Assembly: GCA_041281825.1 (NCBI GenBank) | Contig: CP166298.1 | Coordinates: 1,240,001 to 1,304,000 of the forward strand | Reading direction: 5' to 3' | From: Paenibacillus_D tarimensis_A | Lineage (GTDB): Bacteria > Bacillota > Bacilli > Paenibacillales > Paenibacillaceae | DNA length: 64,000 nucleotides | Shown: positions 1-9,685 of the stretch, in pieces | Position numbering within the stretch: position 1 is the first letter of the stretch | How the letters are laid out: every line of letters begins with the position of its first letter | Translations under genes and position numbers: made by a program | The notes under the pieces: generated by a model | What the model was told of the DNA's origin: nothing | Databases searched by the model: none | What the model saw: only the letters and a program-made list of their open reading frames with translations

Positions 1-2207
1 ATGGAGCCTTCCGACCAGCTGTCGTCCGCAACGTAAGAGGCTTCCGTATCGCCAATATTTGCCCCGACCGCTTTGGCATAAATCCTCACTTTAGCGGCGG
101 TCACACTTCCCGAATAACCGCTCAAATCGAATTTGAGATAGGCTTCGCGCGCAAAGTCTCCGCCGGATGCCTTGACGGTCAGATTGGCGTCTGTACCGTA
201 ATTGGTATTTGCATAAGCACCGCTCCGGACAAATGCATCGTCAGCGGCTACAAATTCCGTAGGCTGCGAGAAAGTCGCTTCACTAGCCGTATTGCTGACT
301 GACGACAGATTACCCGCGGCATCAAAAGCCTTGACCGTATAGCTGTAAGTTGTACCCAGGTTCAGCCCGGTATCGCTGTATGTCGTATCGTAAATCGCAT
401 AAGAGGTACCCACTTCTGTACCGTTCCGGTAAATTTTATAGCCTATAACTGCGTCATTATCTGTGGAGCGTGTCCAGGACAGATTGATTCGGCTGTCGGA
501 AGCCGCTGCCGCCGTCAGATTCGCAGGCGCTCCCGGCGCTGTGGTATCGGCGGGTCCCGATTGCTGGTGCAGGACGATAAACCTTCCGTTGTCTCCCGTT
601 ATGCCTGTAGCATTAGCCGTCAGGTTGAGCGTAGTGCTGTCCAGCGTAACAAATTTCCCGTTTGCCTTGGATTTGATGTTGATCAGACCGTTGGGCTGAT
701 AATTCAGCTCGAAGAGCTGCTCCGTCCCAGCCGTATCGCTGTTTGCGACCAACGGATTTGTACCGCTTGCCGTAACATATTTTCCATTGGCGGCAGATTT
801 TAATGTGTAGGTTTTATTACCCAGATACTCCAGTTCAAAGATCTCCTCCGGACCGGCGAGAATGGAATCATCCGCTGCAAAACGATCCTGATTCGCAATT
901 AACGGACTTGTCCCGCTATTATCCGCAGAGATGAATTTAGTGATGAGATTCCTTGCAATCAGGGCGACCTTCGGCACCAGCGGACCGGTTCTCTGATCCT
1001 GGGCATTCAGAAGGCTGCCGTACGACGGGGAATCATAATGAAAATCTTCCAATTTGACGGCGTTCACGATCTTTTTCGTAAATTGGAGATCGGAATCCGG
1101 CAAACCGATTTTATGTTTATAAAAATGATACACCTGTTCATACTGCGGGCGGAGTTCCCCTCTGTTGTTTTTGGAAGGATTGTGCTCGTATCTTACTTCT
1201 CCGTTCACGTCAGGCAATGTCGTCCATGTAACGTTATAACCGAGATTATATTTGGCCGTATATTCGATTCCTCTCAGCAGCTTGTACGTATTGTTGGGGT
1301 AGGAGTACATATCTCCGCCGCCCGCAACGACCGAGGCCTGGTTATAGCCGATTTCAGCCGCCAATGCCAGCATGCCGATGCCTCCCTGGGCATGTCCTTG
1401 ATCGCGGCCGCTTTCTTGAAGCTGCCCGTCGTCGGTCTGAACATAATGTTCCAGAGAACCGTTCCCCAGGCCCGTTTTGTAAAAGTTAACCGCATCGTCA
1501 TAGGCCGCCTCGTCATTGATCCATACGCCGTAGCTCATATTAAATACAATGCACGCCGAGTCCCAGTTACCGTTCGCCCATTTTCCGTTCCCTGCGATCC
1601 ATCCGTAGCCTTGTGTGATCGGGTAAAAGATATTGGTCATCATGGCTGTGAACTTATCGATATCGGCTTGAGCCCATCCGGCATTCGTATAGCGGATGAT
1701 TTCCGCGGCGTTGAGCAGCTTGTAACCGTACAAGCTTGCAGCCAGAATAGCATCGTTACCTTTGATCTCCGTCAGCGTATCCGACCAGCCGTTCAAAATT
1801 TGAATGGCCTTGTTGGCATGAGCCGAATCCCCGGAAATAAACCAGGCCAGGGCATTCAAGTAGGCTGCCGAAGAACTATCGAGCAAAGCGCCGTTCCCCG
1901 TATTTCCACAACCGGGATCGTTGCGGCAAACAATTTCGAAGAAGGTGGGGTTATAGGATGATGAAGCGAGGTTGTTGTCTTTTAATCTGTTCCACTCCTC
2001 GATCCAGGGAGTCTCGCCCAAAGCCACCTTGGACTTCATGCGATCCAGATCCGATTGGGTATGAAGCATCCCCGGGTGAATAAAGTTAACCGCGGCTTGC
2101 GCTTTCTTAGGTTGAACAGTTACGGTGATCGAGAAGAAATTAGTAAATAGGAGAATAAAAGCAAGCAGAACTGCTGGTTTTCTCAAGACAAGGGATAAAT
2201 GTTTCAT
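1..2207 (-). CDS. Secreted alginate-lyase-family polysaccharide lyase, multidomain (5' part, runs off window)
   Basis: Reading leftward from ATG at 2207, preceded by TGAGGAGG, the frame stays open for 735 codons to the window edge, so the C-terminus is missing. Residues 1-39 are a signal peptide (basic start, hydrophobic core, ending QAA). Residues about 40-330 resemble the Alginate_lyase fold (FIHPGMLHTQSDLDRMKSKV near the start, then NWDSACIVFNMSYGVW). Two beta-trefoil, fascin-like repeats with a GKYVTA/GKFVTL pattern follow, then a fibronectin type III domain (PGAPANLTAAAASDSRINLSW) and a DNRLRE/CBM96-like module (VADDSWSEGS at the edge). It probably cleaves an acidic polysaccharide outside the cell; the exact substrate cannot be read from sequence. 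Confidence 0.85.
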   Translation of the reverse strand, partial: MKHLSLVLRKPAVLLAFILLFTNFFSITVTVQPKKAQAAVNFIHPGMLHTQSDLDRMKSKVALGETPWIEEWNRLKDNNLASSSYNPTFFEIVCRNDPGCGNTGNGALLDSSSAAYLNALAWFISGDSAHANKAIQILNGWSDTLTEIKGNDAILAASLYGYKLLNAAEIIRYTNAGWAQADIDKFTAMMTNIFYPITQGYGWIAGNGKWANGNWDSACIVFNMSYGVWINDEAAYDDAVNFYKTGLGNGSLEHYVQTDDGQLQESGRDQGHAQGGIGMLALAAEIGYNQASVVAGGGDMYSYPNNTYKLLRGIEYTAKYNLGYNVTWTTLPDVNGEVRYEHNPSKNNRGELRPQYEQVYHFYKHKIGLPDSDLQFTKKIVNAVKLEDFHYDSPSYGSLLNAQDQRTGPLVPKVALIARNLITKFISADNSGTSPLIANQDRFAADDSILAGPEEIFELEYLGNKTYTLKSAANGKYVTASGTNPLVANSDTAGTEQLFELNYQPNGLINIKSKANGKFVTLDSTTLNLTANATGITGDNGRFIVLHQQSGPADTTAPGAPANLTAAAASDSRINLSWTRSTDNDAVIGYKIYRNGTEVGTSYAIYDTTYSDTGLNLGTTYSYTVKAFDAAGNLSSVSNTASEATFSQPTEFVAADDAFVRSGAYANTNYGTDANLTVKASGGDFAREAYLKFDLSGYSGSVTAAKVRIYAKAVGANIGDTEASYVADDSWSEGS

Positions 2208-2619
2208 GGCGTCCTCCTCAGATGAATTGTTTTTCAGGAATTGTTTTCCATAAAAATCATTGCGGTTATCATGTCCTCTCCTTTCTTCAATAGTCTACAC
2301 GTCTAGCTCAGGAACCGAAGATCAGCTCCGGCTCTATCAACATATTAAATGGAAGCGCATACAAGGTAAAGTATAAACTTTAATTATGTATGTGATTTTT
2401 AATCCAATATGTGCGGTTATTCTATCAAATGTTACAATAAATACATCTGCTGCTTGAGTGGCCATTGCTGATAGAATGGATAAGAAACGGGAAAAAGATT
2501 ACCGGTCAATGGATTATGAGGGGCGGATAAAATTTACAAAAACTTTCAAACTAGAGGATTTTATCGTAACATGTCGAATAAGTCAATTGGAATGTAATAT
2601 GTCACCGGGGTGAAAAGTT
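2208..2619. other. Divergent intergenic region
   Basis: This 412-bp, AT-rich gap separates the leftward lyase gene from the rightward GGDEF-EAL gene, so both promoters should lie here. I see no convincing -35/-10 pair, no RNA gene and no large hairpin. Confidence 0.4.
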
Positions 2620-5442
2620 ATGTCAGAAGATCAGACGAGGTATTCGCGGCTTGCAAATATAACCAAATTAATCAATACAAGGCTGGAGCTTCGAGAAGTG
2701 TTGGGGCATGTCACAAAAGCCATTTCTGAAGAAATCGTGCGATGTGATTCGGCCGGTATATATCTGCCGCAGGATGATGGAACGTATAGAGGTTTTGTAG
2801 GTAAACCGGAAGTTATAAACGGAATGACGCTGGATATGCAGGTTATTGATCCCGAGTTGGATCTTCTGGCAAAAGAAGTGATCGAAACCCAAAAAACCAT
2901 TTACATTCCGGATACATCCAAGGATAGCCGCCCGGATCCAAGAGCGGTGAAAGCATTTCAAATCAAATCGCTGCTGGCTCTGCCAATCTCTTACGAAAAT
3001 AGGCTGTATGGTCTTGTTTTCTTGTTTGATTATGGAATTCCAATGAATTTATCGGAGTCGGAAATCCAAACCGTCGAAGCTTATGTGAATATGGCGGCAG
3101 TTGCAATTCGCAACGCAAACAATTTAACAAGTAAGGAAGAACTAATTTCGGAAAAGCAATTACTGCTGGATGTCACACGTGAGTTATCGTTATGCTCCAC
3201 GATGCAAGAAGCGCTGGATAAATGCTTTCACTATGTAGGCAAGGTGCTTAATAACTACAATATTGGAACACACTTGCTGGACCCCATTGCCGAGAAGAAG
3301 CTCAAACCGACAAAACTAAGTAAAGAAAGCGATTGGAAAGAAGAAGATTGGCTGAAGACCCATCGCAAGATAAAAATAGATCATAGCAAAGATCTTTTGT
3401 TCCAAGAGGTGATTAGTACCAAAAAAGCGATCTTGATCCCCGATGTTTATGCGGATCATAGGCCTAATCAAGAGGCATGCCGGAATTTTGGGATTCAGGG
3501 CATATTTATGCTTCCATTGGTATCTATGGGAGAAGTATTAGGTACAATTGCTGTTGTTAATCTCGGAGAACGAGGGCTGGTCTATTCAACTGTAAGTATG
3601 CAGCTCGCACAATCCATTGTGGATGCGACCGCTTCGGCACTATCCAATATGCTGTTCATGGAAAAACAGGAGCTAATCATTCAAAAGAGAACATCCGAAA
3701 TCAGCGAGAAGAATGCAGAGCTCGAGAATGCAATCAAAGAACTGCAGCGGCTCAGCCACGAAAAAGAAATGATTTTAAATTCCGCCGGCGAAGGCATATT
3801 CGGATTAGATCTTAAGGGCAAACTTACATTTTGCAATCCGGCGGCTGCAGTCATGTTAGGCTATGAAAATAAGAATGAGTTAATCGGACAATCCTACAAG
3901 AGCATCTTCCATCGAAACAATCAACCCGCCGAAGAGGACAGCGAAGCATGTTTTGCTTCATATATAGAAAAGAACAAAAACAACTATGCCACCGATGAAC
4001 AATTTTTCAGACTGGACGCTTCCTCTTTTCCCGTTGAATACGTGATTTCATCCATTGAAGAAGAAGGTAAGACGGTAGGGTATGTGGTAACATTTAAGGA
4101 CATTACTTTCAGGAAGAATATGGAAGAGGAAATCAAGTATTACGCTTATTACGACAGCTTAACGAAACTGCCCAATAGAGTGCTTTTAAAAGACAGATTA
4201 AGCCAGGGGCTACTGTATGCCAAACAGCATGATGAAAAACTGGCGGTTATGTTCCTCGATTTAGATCGGTTTAAGATGATTAACGACACAATGGGGCATA
4301 GCTACGGGGATCTGTTGCTGCAGGAGATTGCCGCTCGGTTGAAAGGCTGCGTAACCAAAGAGGCTACCGTATCCCGACAAGGCGGGGACGAATTTACGAT
4401 TATTTTACCCAGCATTCAATATGAGGATGAAGTCATAGCAGTCGCCGAACGTATCCTCGATTCCTTCAGTAAACCGTTTGATTTGCGGGAAAATGAAGTG
4501 TTTATTAAAACAAGTATAGGGATTAGTATATTTCCCGATGACGGCGAAACGGAAGAGGTACTAATTAAAAATGCGGATACCGCCATGTATAAATCGAAGG
4601 AGCTGGCCGGAAACAGCTATCAATTTTATAATTTCGACATGGATTATCGCAATTATGAGAATGTTAAAATCGCAAATGATTTACACAAGGCGCTGGATCA
4701 AGATCAATTCGTCCTGTACTACCAGCCGATTATTGATTATAGAAAACGCACCATCGTTGGGGTTGAAGCATTAATCCGCTGGAATCATCCGGAAAGAGGG
4801 ATGGTTTATCCCAATGATTTTATTCCCATTGCCGAGGAAACGGGACTGATTGTTCCGATCGGCGATTGGGTACTCAGGAATGCATGTAAACAGCTGAAAT
4901 TATGGCATGGTCAAGGTTATTCGTCACTCAGAGTATCTGTGAATATATCCGCTCGTCAGTTTGAACAAAAGAATTTCATTACCCTTATCAAAAATGTATT
5001 ACAGGAAACGAACCTGAGTCCGGAATTTCTGGAGCTGGAGCTGACCGAGAACATCATTATTAAAAATATAGAAGCAACGATAAAGACGATGGAGCAATTA
5101 AGAGAATTAGGAATCCAAATATCGATCGATGATTTTGGTACAGGCTATTCATCATTAGGGTATCTGAAAAACTTCCCGATCAATATGCTGAAAATTGATA
5201 AATCTTTTATTCGTGATCTTTTGCAACATTCCGATGATGGAGCCATTACGAATACGATTATTACATTGGCTCATAATTTAAAGCTTCATGTCGTTGCGGA
5301 AGGCGTTGAAACCGGCGAACAGATTGATTTCTTATTCTCCAGAGGCTGTTTCCTCATGCAGGGTAATTTCTTTAGCCAGCCTATAGATGCGGAAGAGCTT
5401 GCCCGAAAATTTCTTTCCAAGCTTGAGAGTGAGATCCATTAG
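2620..5442 (+). CDS. GAF-GAF-PAS-GGDEF-EAL cyclic-di-GMP turnover protein
   Basis: This 940-residue protein has no signal peptide or membrane segment and should be cytosolic. Two GAF sensor domains occupy about residues 15-165 and 185-345, followed by a short coiled coil and a PAS domain at about 370-495. The GGDEF domain carries an intact RQGGDEF near residue 587. The EAL domain carries intact GVEALIRW near 713 and DDFGTGYSSL near 837. Both catalytic signatures are therefore present, so it may make and degrade c-di-GMP. No RxxD inhibitory site is visible just before GGDEF (the residues are KEAT). Start is ATG behind GGGGTG. Its stop overlaps the ribosome site of the next gene, so the two are probably co-transcribed. 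Confidence 0.93.
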   Translation: MSEDQTRYSRLANITKLINTRLELREVLGHVTKAISEEIVRCDSAGIYLPQDDGTYRGFVGKPEVINGMTLDMQVIDPELDLLAKEVIETQKTIYIPDTSKDSRPDPRAVKAFQIKSLLALPISYENRLYGLVFLFDYGIPMNLSESEIQTVEAYVNMAAVAIRNANNLTSKEELISEKQLLLDVTRELSLCSTMQEALDKCFHYVGKVLNNYNIGTHLLDPIAEKKLKPTKLSKESDWKEEDWLKTHRKIKIDHSKDLLFQEVISTKKAILIPDVYADHRPNQEACRNFGIQGIFMLPLVSMGEVLGTIAVVNLGERGLVYSTVSMQLAQSIVDATASALSNMLFMEKQELIIQKRTSEISEKNAELENAIKELQRLSHEKEMILNSAGEGIFGLDLKGKLTFCNPAAAVMLGYENKNELIGQSYKSIFHRNNQPAEEDSEACFASYIEKNKNNYATDEQFFRLDASSFPVEYVISSIEEEGKTVGYVVTFKDITFRKNMEEEIKYYAYYDSLTKLPNRVLLKDRLSQGLLYAKQHDEKLAVMFLDLDRFKMINDTMGHSYGDLLLQEIAARLKGCVTKEATVSRQGGDEFTIILPSIQYEDEVIAVAERILDSFSKPFDLRENEVFIKTSIGISIFPDDGETEEVLIKNADTAMYKSKELAGNSYQFYNFDMDYRNYENVKIANDLHKALDQDQFVLYYQPIIDYRKRTIVGVEALIRWNHPERGMVYPNDFIPIAEETGLIVPIGDWVLRNACKQLKLWHGQGYSSLRVSVNISARQFEQKNFITLIKNVLQETNLSPEFLELELTENIIIKNIEATIKTMEQLRELGIQISIDDFGTGYSSLGYLKNFPINMLKIDKSFIRDLLQHSDDGAITNTIITLAHNLKLHVVAEGVETGEQIDFLFSRGCFLMQGNFFSQPIDAEELARKFLSKLESEIH

Positions 5443-5452
5443 GAGGTCAAAT

Positions 5453-7084
5453 ATGAAGGCAGTACGCGCTTTATTGGAATATTTGAAGGAGGGCGGGACG
5501 AAGTATATTTTTGGTATTCCGGCCGGCTCCGTTAATGCGCTGTTCGACGAGCTGTACGACCTAAGAGAAATCGTCCCGGTCATTACTAAACATGAAGGGG
5601 CGGCTTCCTATATGGCCGCTTCCTATGCCAAATATACGAAAGGCTTGAGCGTCTGCATAGGCTGCAGCGGACCCGGCGGTACGAATCTGATCACAGGCGC
5701 CGCTAATGCGATGCGGGAGCACTTACCTGTTTTATTTATAACCGGGGCAGTCCCCGTAAGTTCCGTGGGCCTAAACGCTTCCCAGGAGCTGGATGCCGAG
5801 CGGATTTATCGCAACGTTACAAAATACAGCACAACGGTTACGAGTCCGGCTAATGTATTGGCTGAAACGGCAAAGGCTGTCGAGATAGCGCTATCCGGAG
5901 TACCGGGACCTGTTCATATTGCACTGCCAATTGATGTGCAGCTGGGACAGATTGAACAATTTGATTTACCGGAGTATCCGGTAAGGCCGTATTTCCTGCC
6001 GGAAGACGCTTCGATCAAACGAGCTGCGGCGGAAATGGTCAATAGAGGAAAAGGCTTTATACTTGCAGGACAAGGGGTACGGGGTTCCGCCCTTCAGGTG
6101 ATCGAACTAGCCGAGCTGCTGGATTGGCCAATCCTTACAACGCCTCAAGCGAAAGGCCTTATCCGGGACGATCATCCGCTTCTCGCAGGCGTGTTCGGTT
6201 TTGCGGGTCATGGGAGCGCTTCTGAACTCATTAACGAAGGAGACGGCAAGGTACTTCTTGTGTTGGGTTCCAGCTTAGGCGAGACAGCAACGAATAATTG
6301 GAATGTTAATCTTGCCAAGGATCGTTTTGTCATTCAAGTCGATTTCGATAAGACTGTGTTTAACCGGAAATATGAAGTGGATGTCCCGATATGGGGAGAT
6401 ATAGACGTAAGCGTGGATCTTCTTAAGAAAGAACTAAGGGAACTGGGTCTGCAGAGAGGTACATACGAGCTTGAAGAAATGACTAGAGTGATGCCGAATA
6501 GGGAATTCAATACTCAAAATGTACTTTTAAAGCTGCAGCAGCTCTTGCCCCCTACAACCCGGTATACAATCGATATAGGCGAGTTTATGTCCTATGTCAT
6601 TCATTATATGAGCGTGCTCGCAGATGATACGTTTGATATTAATGTACATTTTGGAGCGATGGGAAGCGGGATCGGAGCGGCCATTGGATCGAAGCTGGCA
6701 GACCCCGAGCGGCCGGTTGTATGTATTACGGGCGACGGATGCTTCTTTATGCATGGGATGGAATTGCTGACCGCCAAAGAATATGGGCTGAACATTTTAT
6801 TCGTCGTCATGAACAATGCGCGGCTGGGAATGGTGTATCATGGACATACCCTGCAATACAAACGATCTCATCCGCGCTTTGAACAAGAAGCGGTTCATCT
6901 CTCGGCAATGGCTGAGTCTATGGGAATTCCAAGCGTTCGTGTTGAGAAAATGGAAGATCTCAATGCAGAACAAATAAGTTTATTACTCGATCAAGGCCCG
7001 GCCCTATTAGAAGTAGCACTGGTAGATAATAATGTACCGCCGATGGGCGACCGTGTAGAATTTCTTTCTTCGTTTGGAAAATAA
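5453..7084 (+). CDS. Thiamine-diphosphate-dependent enzyme, acetolactate-synthase-like
   Basis: The start at 5453 is set by AGGAGGTCAAAT directly in front; the frame is open further upstream but that part lies inside the previous gene. The 543-residue product has the ThDP fold: N-terminal pyrimidine domain with the conserved glutamate E48 (KHEGAAS), a central domain, and a C-terminal diphosphate domain with GDGCFF about 27 residues before MNN (about 425-453), the Mg-ThDP motif. Family members include acetolactate synthases, benzoylformate and phenylpyruvate decarboxylases, so the substrate is open. No regulatory small subunit or amino-acid gene is adjacent. A strong terminator follows. Confidence 0.88.
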   Translation: MKAVRALLEYLKEGGTKYIFGIPAGSVNALFDELYDLREIVPVITKHEGAASYMAASYAKYTKGLSVCIGCSGPGGTNLITGAANAMREHLPVLFITGAVPVSSVGLNASQELDAERIYRNVTKYSTTVTSPANVLAETAKAVEIALSGVPGPVHIALPIDVQLGQIEQFDLPEYPVRPYFLPEDASIKRAAAEMVNRGKGFILAGQGVRGSALQVIELAELLDWPILTTPQAKGLIRDDHPLLAGVFGFAGHGSASELINEGDGKVLLVLGSSLGETATNNWNVNLAKDRFVIQVDFDKTVFNRKYEVDVPIWGDIDVSVDLLKKELRELGLQRGTYELEEMTRVMPNREFNTQNVLLKLQQLLPPTTRYTIDIGEFMSYVIHYMSVLADDTFDINVHFGAMGSGIGAAIGSKLADPERPVVCITGDGCFFMHGMELLTAKEYGLNILFVVMNNARLGMVYHGHTLQYKRSHPRFEQEAVHLSAMAESMGIPSVRVEKMEDLNAEQISLLLDQGPALLEVALVDNNVPPMGDRVEFLSSFGK

Positions 7085-7090
7085 GCCAGA

Positions 7091-7121
7091 AAGCATTTGA
7101 TTTCGGATCAGATGCTTTTTT
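7091..7121 (+). terminator. Rho-independent terminator after the ThDP enzyme gene
   Basis: AAGCATTTGAT pairs with ATCAGATGCTT (one G-T wobble) across a TTCGG loop, followed by a T-run, seven bases after the stop codon. Confidence 0.9.
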
Positions 7122-7210
7122 GCTGTTAGGCGGGCATTGGAAGATGAGGATTGGGGCCTTGCTAAGCCGAAAAAATGGCTTAAGTGCCATTGCCCGGGCT
7201 GAATTTGGGT

Positions 7211-7510
7211 GCTGTAAAGAACAAAATGTTCTCTACTGAGCGAAAACGGCGGGTAAAGGTTGCTGTAAAGAACAAAATGTTCTCTACTGAGCGAAAACGG
7301 CGGGTAACGGGTGCTGTAAGGAATAAAATGTTCTCTACTGAGCGAAAACGGCGGGTAACGGGTGCTGTAAGGAATAAAATGTTCTCTACTGAGCGAAAAC
7401 GGCGGGAAATGGTTGCTGTAAGGAATAAAATGTTCTCTACTGAGCGAAAACGGCGGGTAACGGGTGTGTAAGGAATAAAATGTTCTCTACTGAGCGGGAA
7501 ATGGCGTATT
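7211..7510. repeat. Tandem 51-bp repeat, six copies
   Basis: Units begin at 7211, 7262, 7313, 7364 and 7415; a sixth, one base short and truncated, begins near 7465. Each contains a small hairpin (AGAACA-AAA-TGTTCT in the first copies; GAATA-AAA-TGTTC, kept by a G-T wobble, later) followed by CTACTGAGCGAAAACGGCG. Since 51 is a multiple of three, one frame is open through the array as a repeated KNKMFSTERKRR-like peptide, but it has no ribosome site and is probably not a gene. The array is flanked by similar stretches (CCGAAAAAATGGCTT at about 7168; CCGAAAAAAATCGGCTT at about 7527). Confidence 0.9.
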
Positions 7511-7661
7511 GTGCCCTGTTATACCGAAAAAAATCGGCTTGCACGCCATTGCTCGGTCCCAATGTGCGCTGCTAAGCCGAATTTAGAAAGGATATCACGT
7601 TCATTTAAGTATTCGAAAGGTACATACGAAGTTGCAAGGCTTTGCTGGAGAGCGGTTACCC

Positions 7662-8408
7662 CTATTGCATTTCGCAGCGGGGGCAGTAATCCGGAATCTT
7701 GAAGCCGTTCTCCGTATAATCCCGAGGATTGGTACCATCAATCACAAAAGGACTTTCGCACTCATGGCAAGCCAGAATAACCGGATCTGATGAAGGAACG
7801 AGTAGTTCCTGCCCCAGTTGTTCCGTTTGCAGCCGCATTTCCGGATGATTGCCGATGTCCTGTTCCAAAAGCCGGATGACTTTGCGGATCGCTCCCTGGA
7901 CTTTTTTGTAATCGATCTTCTCCCAATGCTGTAAATAAGGAATATACGCTTTGTTGCCGCTGAACAGGATCTTCCGTAATAAGAGCAGTATCATTCCCCG
8001 GTTCCGGTCCTTCAAGTAGTTCATATTTACCGAGGTGATGCCCCTTCGGATCCATTCGTCCCACTCTCTCAGGAATTCATCGGCCCGGCGTTCCCGTTCG
8101 ATCAACCACCCTTTTGGCGAAAACACGATCATTGGCAATTTACCGGAGTATTCCGTTTCCAGAAAATCCGTTTTGATCATATGATCAATTTTTTCGATGA
8201 TTTCCTCTCTCTTCAAGTTCCGGTAAAAGCCATATGAAGGGTTATTGTCCAAGCCGAGTTCAAGTATTTTTTTCTCTTTTGATCCCTTTAAGATACCCGA
8301 CAATAACGTTCGGCCGCCTTGGGCAATAATCTCATCCGCAGCCCGGAGAATCGCATAAATTTCATCAATAGGAAGTGACTGAATGCTCTTCGTTCTCTTG
8401 TTCTTCAT
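7662..8408 (-). CDS. RQC-minor-1-type DNA-binding family protein
   Basis: ATG at 8408, behind GGGGTGAACGTT, gives 248 residues; the frame is open nine codons further upstream without a ribosome site. The protein has an N-terminal region with SLPIDEIYAILRAADEII, a winged-helix-like segment with SPKGWLIERERRADEF, and a C-terminal zinc-ribbon-like pair (CHEC and CPRC, residues about 217 to the end). I recall this pattern from the RQC-minor-1 family of Bacillota, named for likeness to the RQC domain of RecQ helicases; its role is not established. No operon partner is visible, and the phosphotransferase gene is divergent. Confidence 0.65.
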   Translation of the reverse strand: MKNKRTKSIQSLPIDEIYAILRAADEIIAQGGRTLLSGILKGSKEKKILELGLDNNPSYGFYRNLKREEIIEKIDHMIKTDFLETEYSGKLPMIVFSPKGWLIERERRADEFLREWDEWIRRGITSVNMNYLKDRNRGMILLLLRKILFSGNKAYIPYLQHWEKIDYKKVQGAIRKVIRLLEQDIGNHPEMRLQTEQLGQELLVPSSDPVILACHECESPFVIDGTNPRDYTENGFKIPDYCPRCEMQ

Positions 8409-8629
8409 AACGTTCACCCCGCGTGTTGCGTTCACCTGATAAAGATATCCTATTATTATACCACGATAAAGGGATAGTTATAACGAATTCAAGTTACTTG
8501 TAGATAAGCGCGGTGAATATGAACTCTTGCCAAACATGTCAAAAATAATGTCAGGGCAGTATAGTTTAGTTATAAACGTTCTTTCCAAAAAAGGGTGTGT
8601 TAAACTATTCGAAGTACGACTTGAGGGGG

Positions 8630-9577
8630 ATGAAAGAAACTATGGAAGACTCTGTAGTGACACGAGCAGAACGAATCGCAGGCGATTTTCTTCTGGAACA
8701 AGTAAAAACTTCATACCAGATCATAGGAAAAGGCTTCGTAAATCAGGTTTGCGTAGTCGAAACAGAAAGTCGTAAAGTCGTTGTTCGCATGAATGATACA
8801 GGTACATATCCAAGCTATATGAAAGAAAAATGGTGTATTGAACAAGCTGCCGCAGTTGGCATTCCCGGACCTGAGGTGTTGTCCATTGGTATAGTTGATG
8901 AAACCGCATATATGATTCAAGCTTTTGTTGATGGAGACAACGGGTTAGACAGTATGGTTCCCAAGTCCGATGTTTGGAGGCAGCTTGGCAAATATGCCAG
9001 ACTTATTCATTCAATCCAAGTAAAGGGATATGGGGAAAATCTGATTGATCCAGTCCATGGTGAGTTTCATTCACCTTCTCATGCAGGATCCGACGGCAGT
9101 TGGCTAGGGTATGTGCAGTATAATATCAATAGTTTGACGGAGTATGATCGGTTGATTGAGCTTGGAGTAATCACTCAGATGAAATCGCAGAAAGTACGAA
9201 AACTGTTTGAGAATTTGAAGAAAGGAACGTTCCGTTTTGGTTTAAACCATGGAGATATCTCATTGAAGAATACGATTGTCAATCAGACAGGACAAGTAAT
9301 ATTATTGGATTGGGGCAATGCAGAAGTAAGACCGGTCCCGCATGGAGATATTAATTGGCTGATGCAGTGCCAAATCCTAGATGGAGATCCGAATATGGAA
9401 GAATTCAAAGCATTTCTTGACGGGTACGGCATAAGTGTAGAAGACCTTGCTGATATGAGACATTTGCTGCTATTAAGAGCGTTCGATAACCTCAGGTGGG
9501 CTATTGATCGAAGTCCGGACCTGATCGAATCCTATGCTGCGTTTGCGAAACAAGTTGTTGACATGATTATCGATTAG
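8630..9577 (+). CDS. Aminoglycoside-phosphotransferase-like kinase (APH family)
   Basis: About 315 residues with the APH/choline-kinase fold: GKGFVNQVCVVETESRKVVVRMN at the N-lobe, the Brenner-type catalytic loop FGLNHGDISLKNTIV (HGD...N), and metal-binding LLDWGNAEVRP (D in place of DFG). Such enzymes phosphorylate small molecules, for example antibiotics, homoserine or choline; the substrate cannot be told. Three in-frame starts exist: GTG 8597, ATG 8630 and ATG 8642. GAGGGGG at 8623-8629 touches 8630 and is 12 bases from 8642, so the start is uncertain. The gene heads the region with recurring CTAACGG repeats; one copy follows it. Confidence 0.82.
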   Translation: MKETMEDSVVTRAERIAGDFLLEQVKTSYQIIGKGFVNQVCVVETESRKVVVRMNDTGTYPSYMKEKWCIEQAAAVGIPGPEVLSIGIVDETAYMIQAFVDGDNGLDSMVPKSDVWRQLGKYARLIHSIQVKGYGENLIDPVHGEFHSPSHAGSDGSWLGYVQYNINSLTEYDRLIELGVITQMKSQKVRKLFENLKKGTFRFGLNHGDISLKNTIVNQTGQVILLDWGNAEVRPVPHGDINWLMQCQILDGDPNMEEFKAFLDGYGISVEDLADMRHLLLLRAFDNLRWAIDRSPDLIESYAAFAKQVVDMIID

Positions 9578-9627
9578 CAGAGATTGAGCGATGTTTCTGT
9601 ATCTCAAACTAACCAAGGGTGCAAATG

Positions 9628-9685
9628 ATTGAACTAACGGATGACGAGTGCTCAATGAAGTTGTCTAAATGAACGGCTATTCGTG
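9628..9685 (+). repeat. Cassette-type repeat copy 1 (CTAACGG element)
   Basis: Begins TTGAACTAACGGATGACGAG about 50 bp after the phosphotransferase stop and may end at TGAACGGCTATTC. It is shorter than other copies and lacks a clear central palindrome. Confidence 0.55.

Noticed and set aside
1038..1961. 307-codon plus-strand frame opposite the lyase gene
   Set aside because: Antisense to the well-supported lyase; no start signal.
7184..7471. 95-codon frame through the 51-bp tandem repeats, encoding a repeated basic peptide
   Set aside because: It is open only because the period is a multiple of three; no ribosome site, and the units vary like non-coding repeats.
7211..7510. CRISPR array
   Set aside because: The repeats are directly contiguous with no unique spacers, and no cas gene is present.
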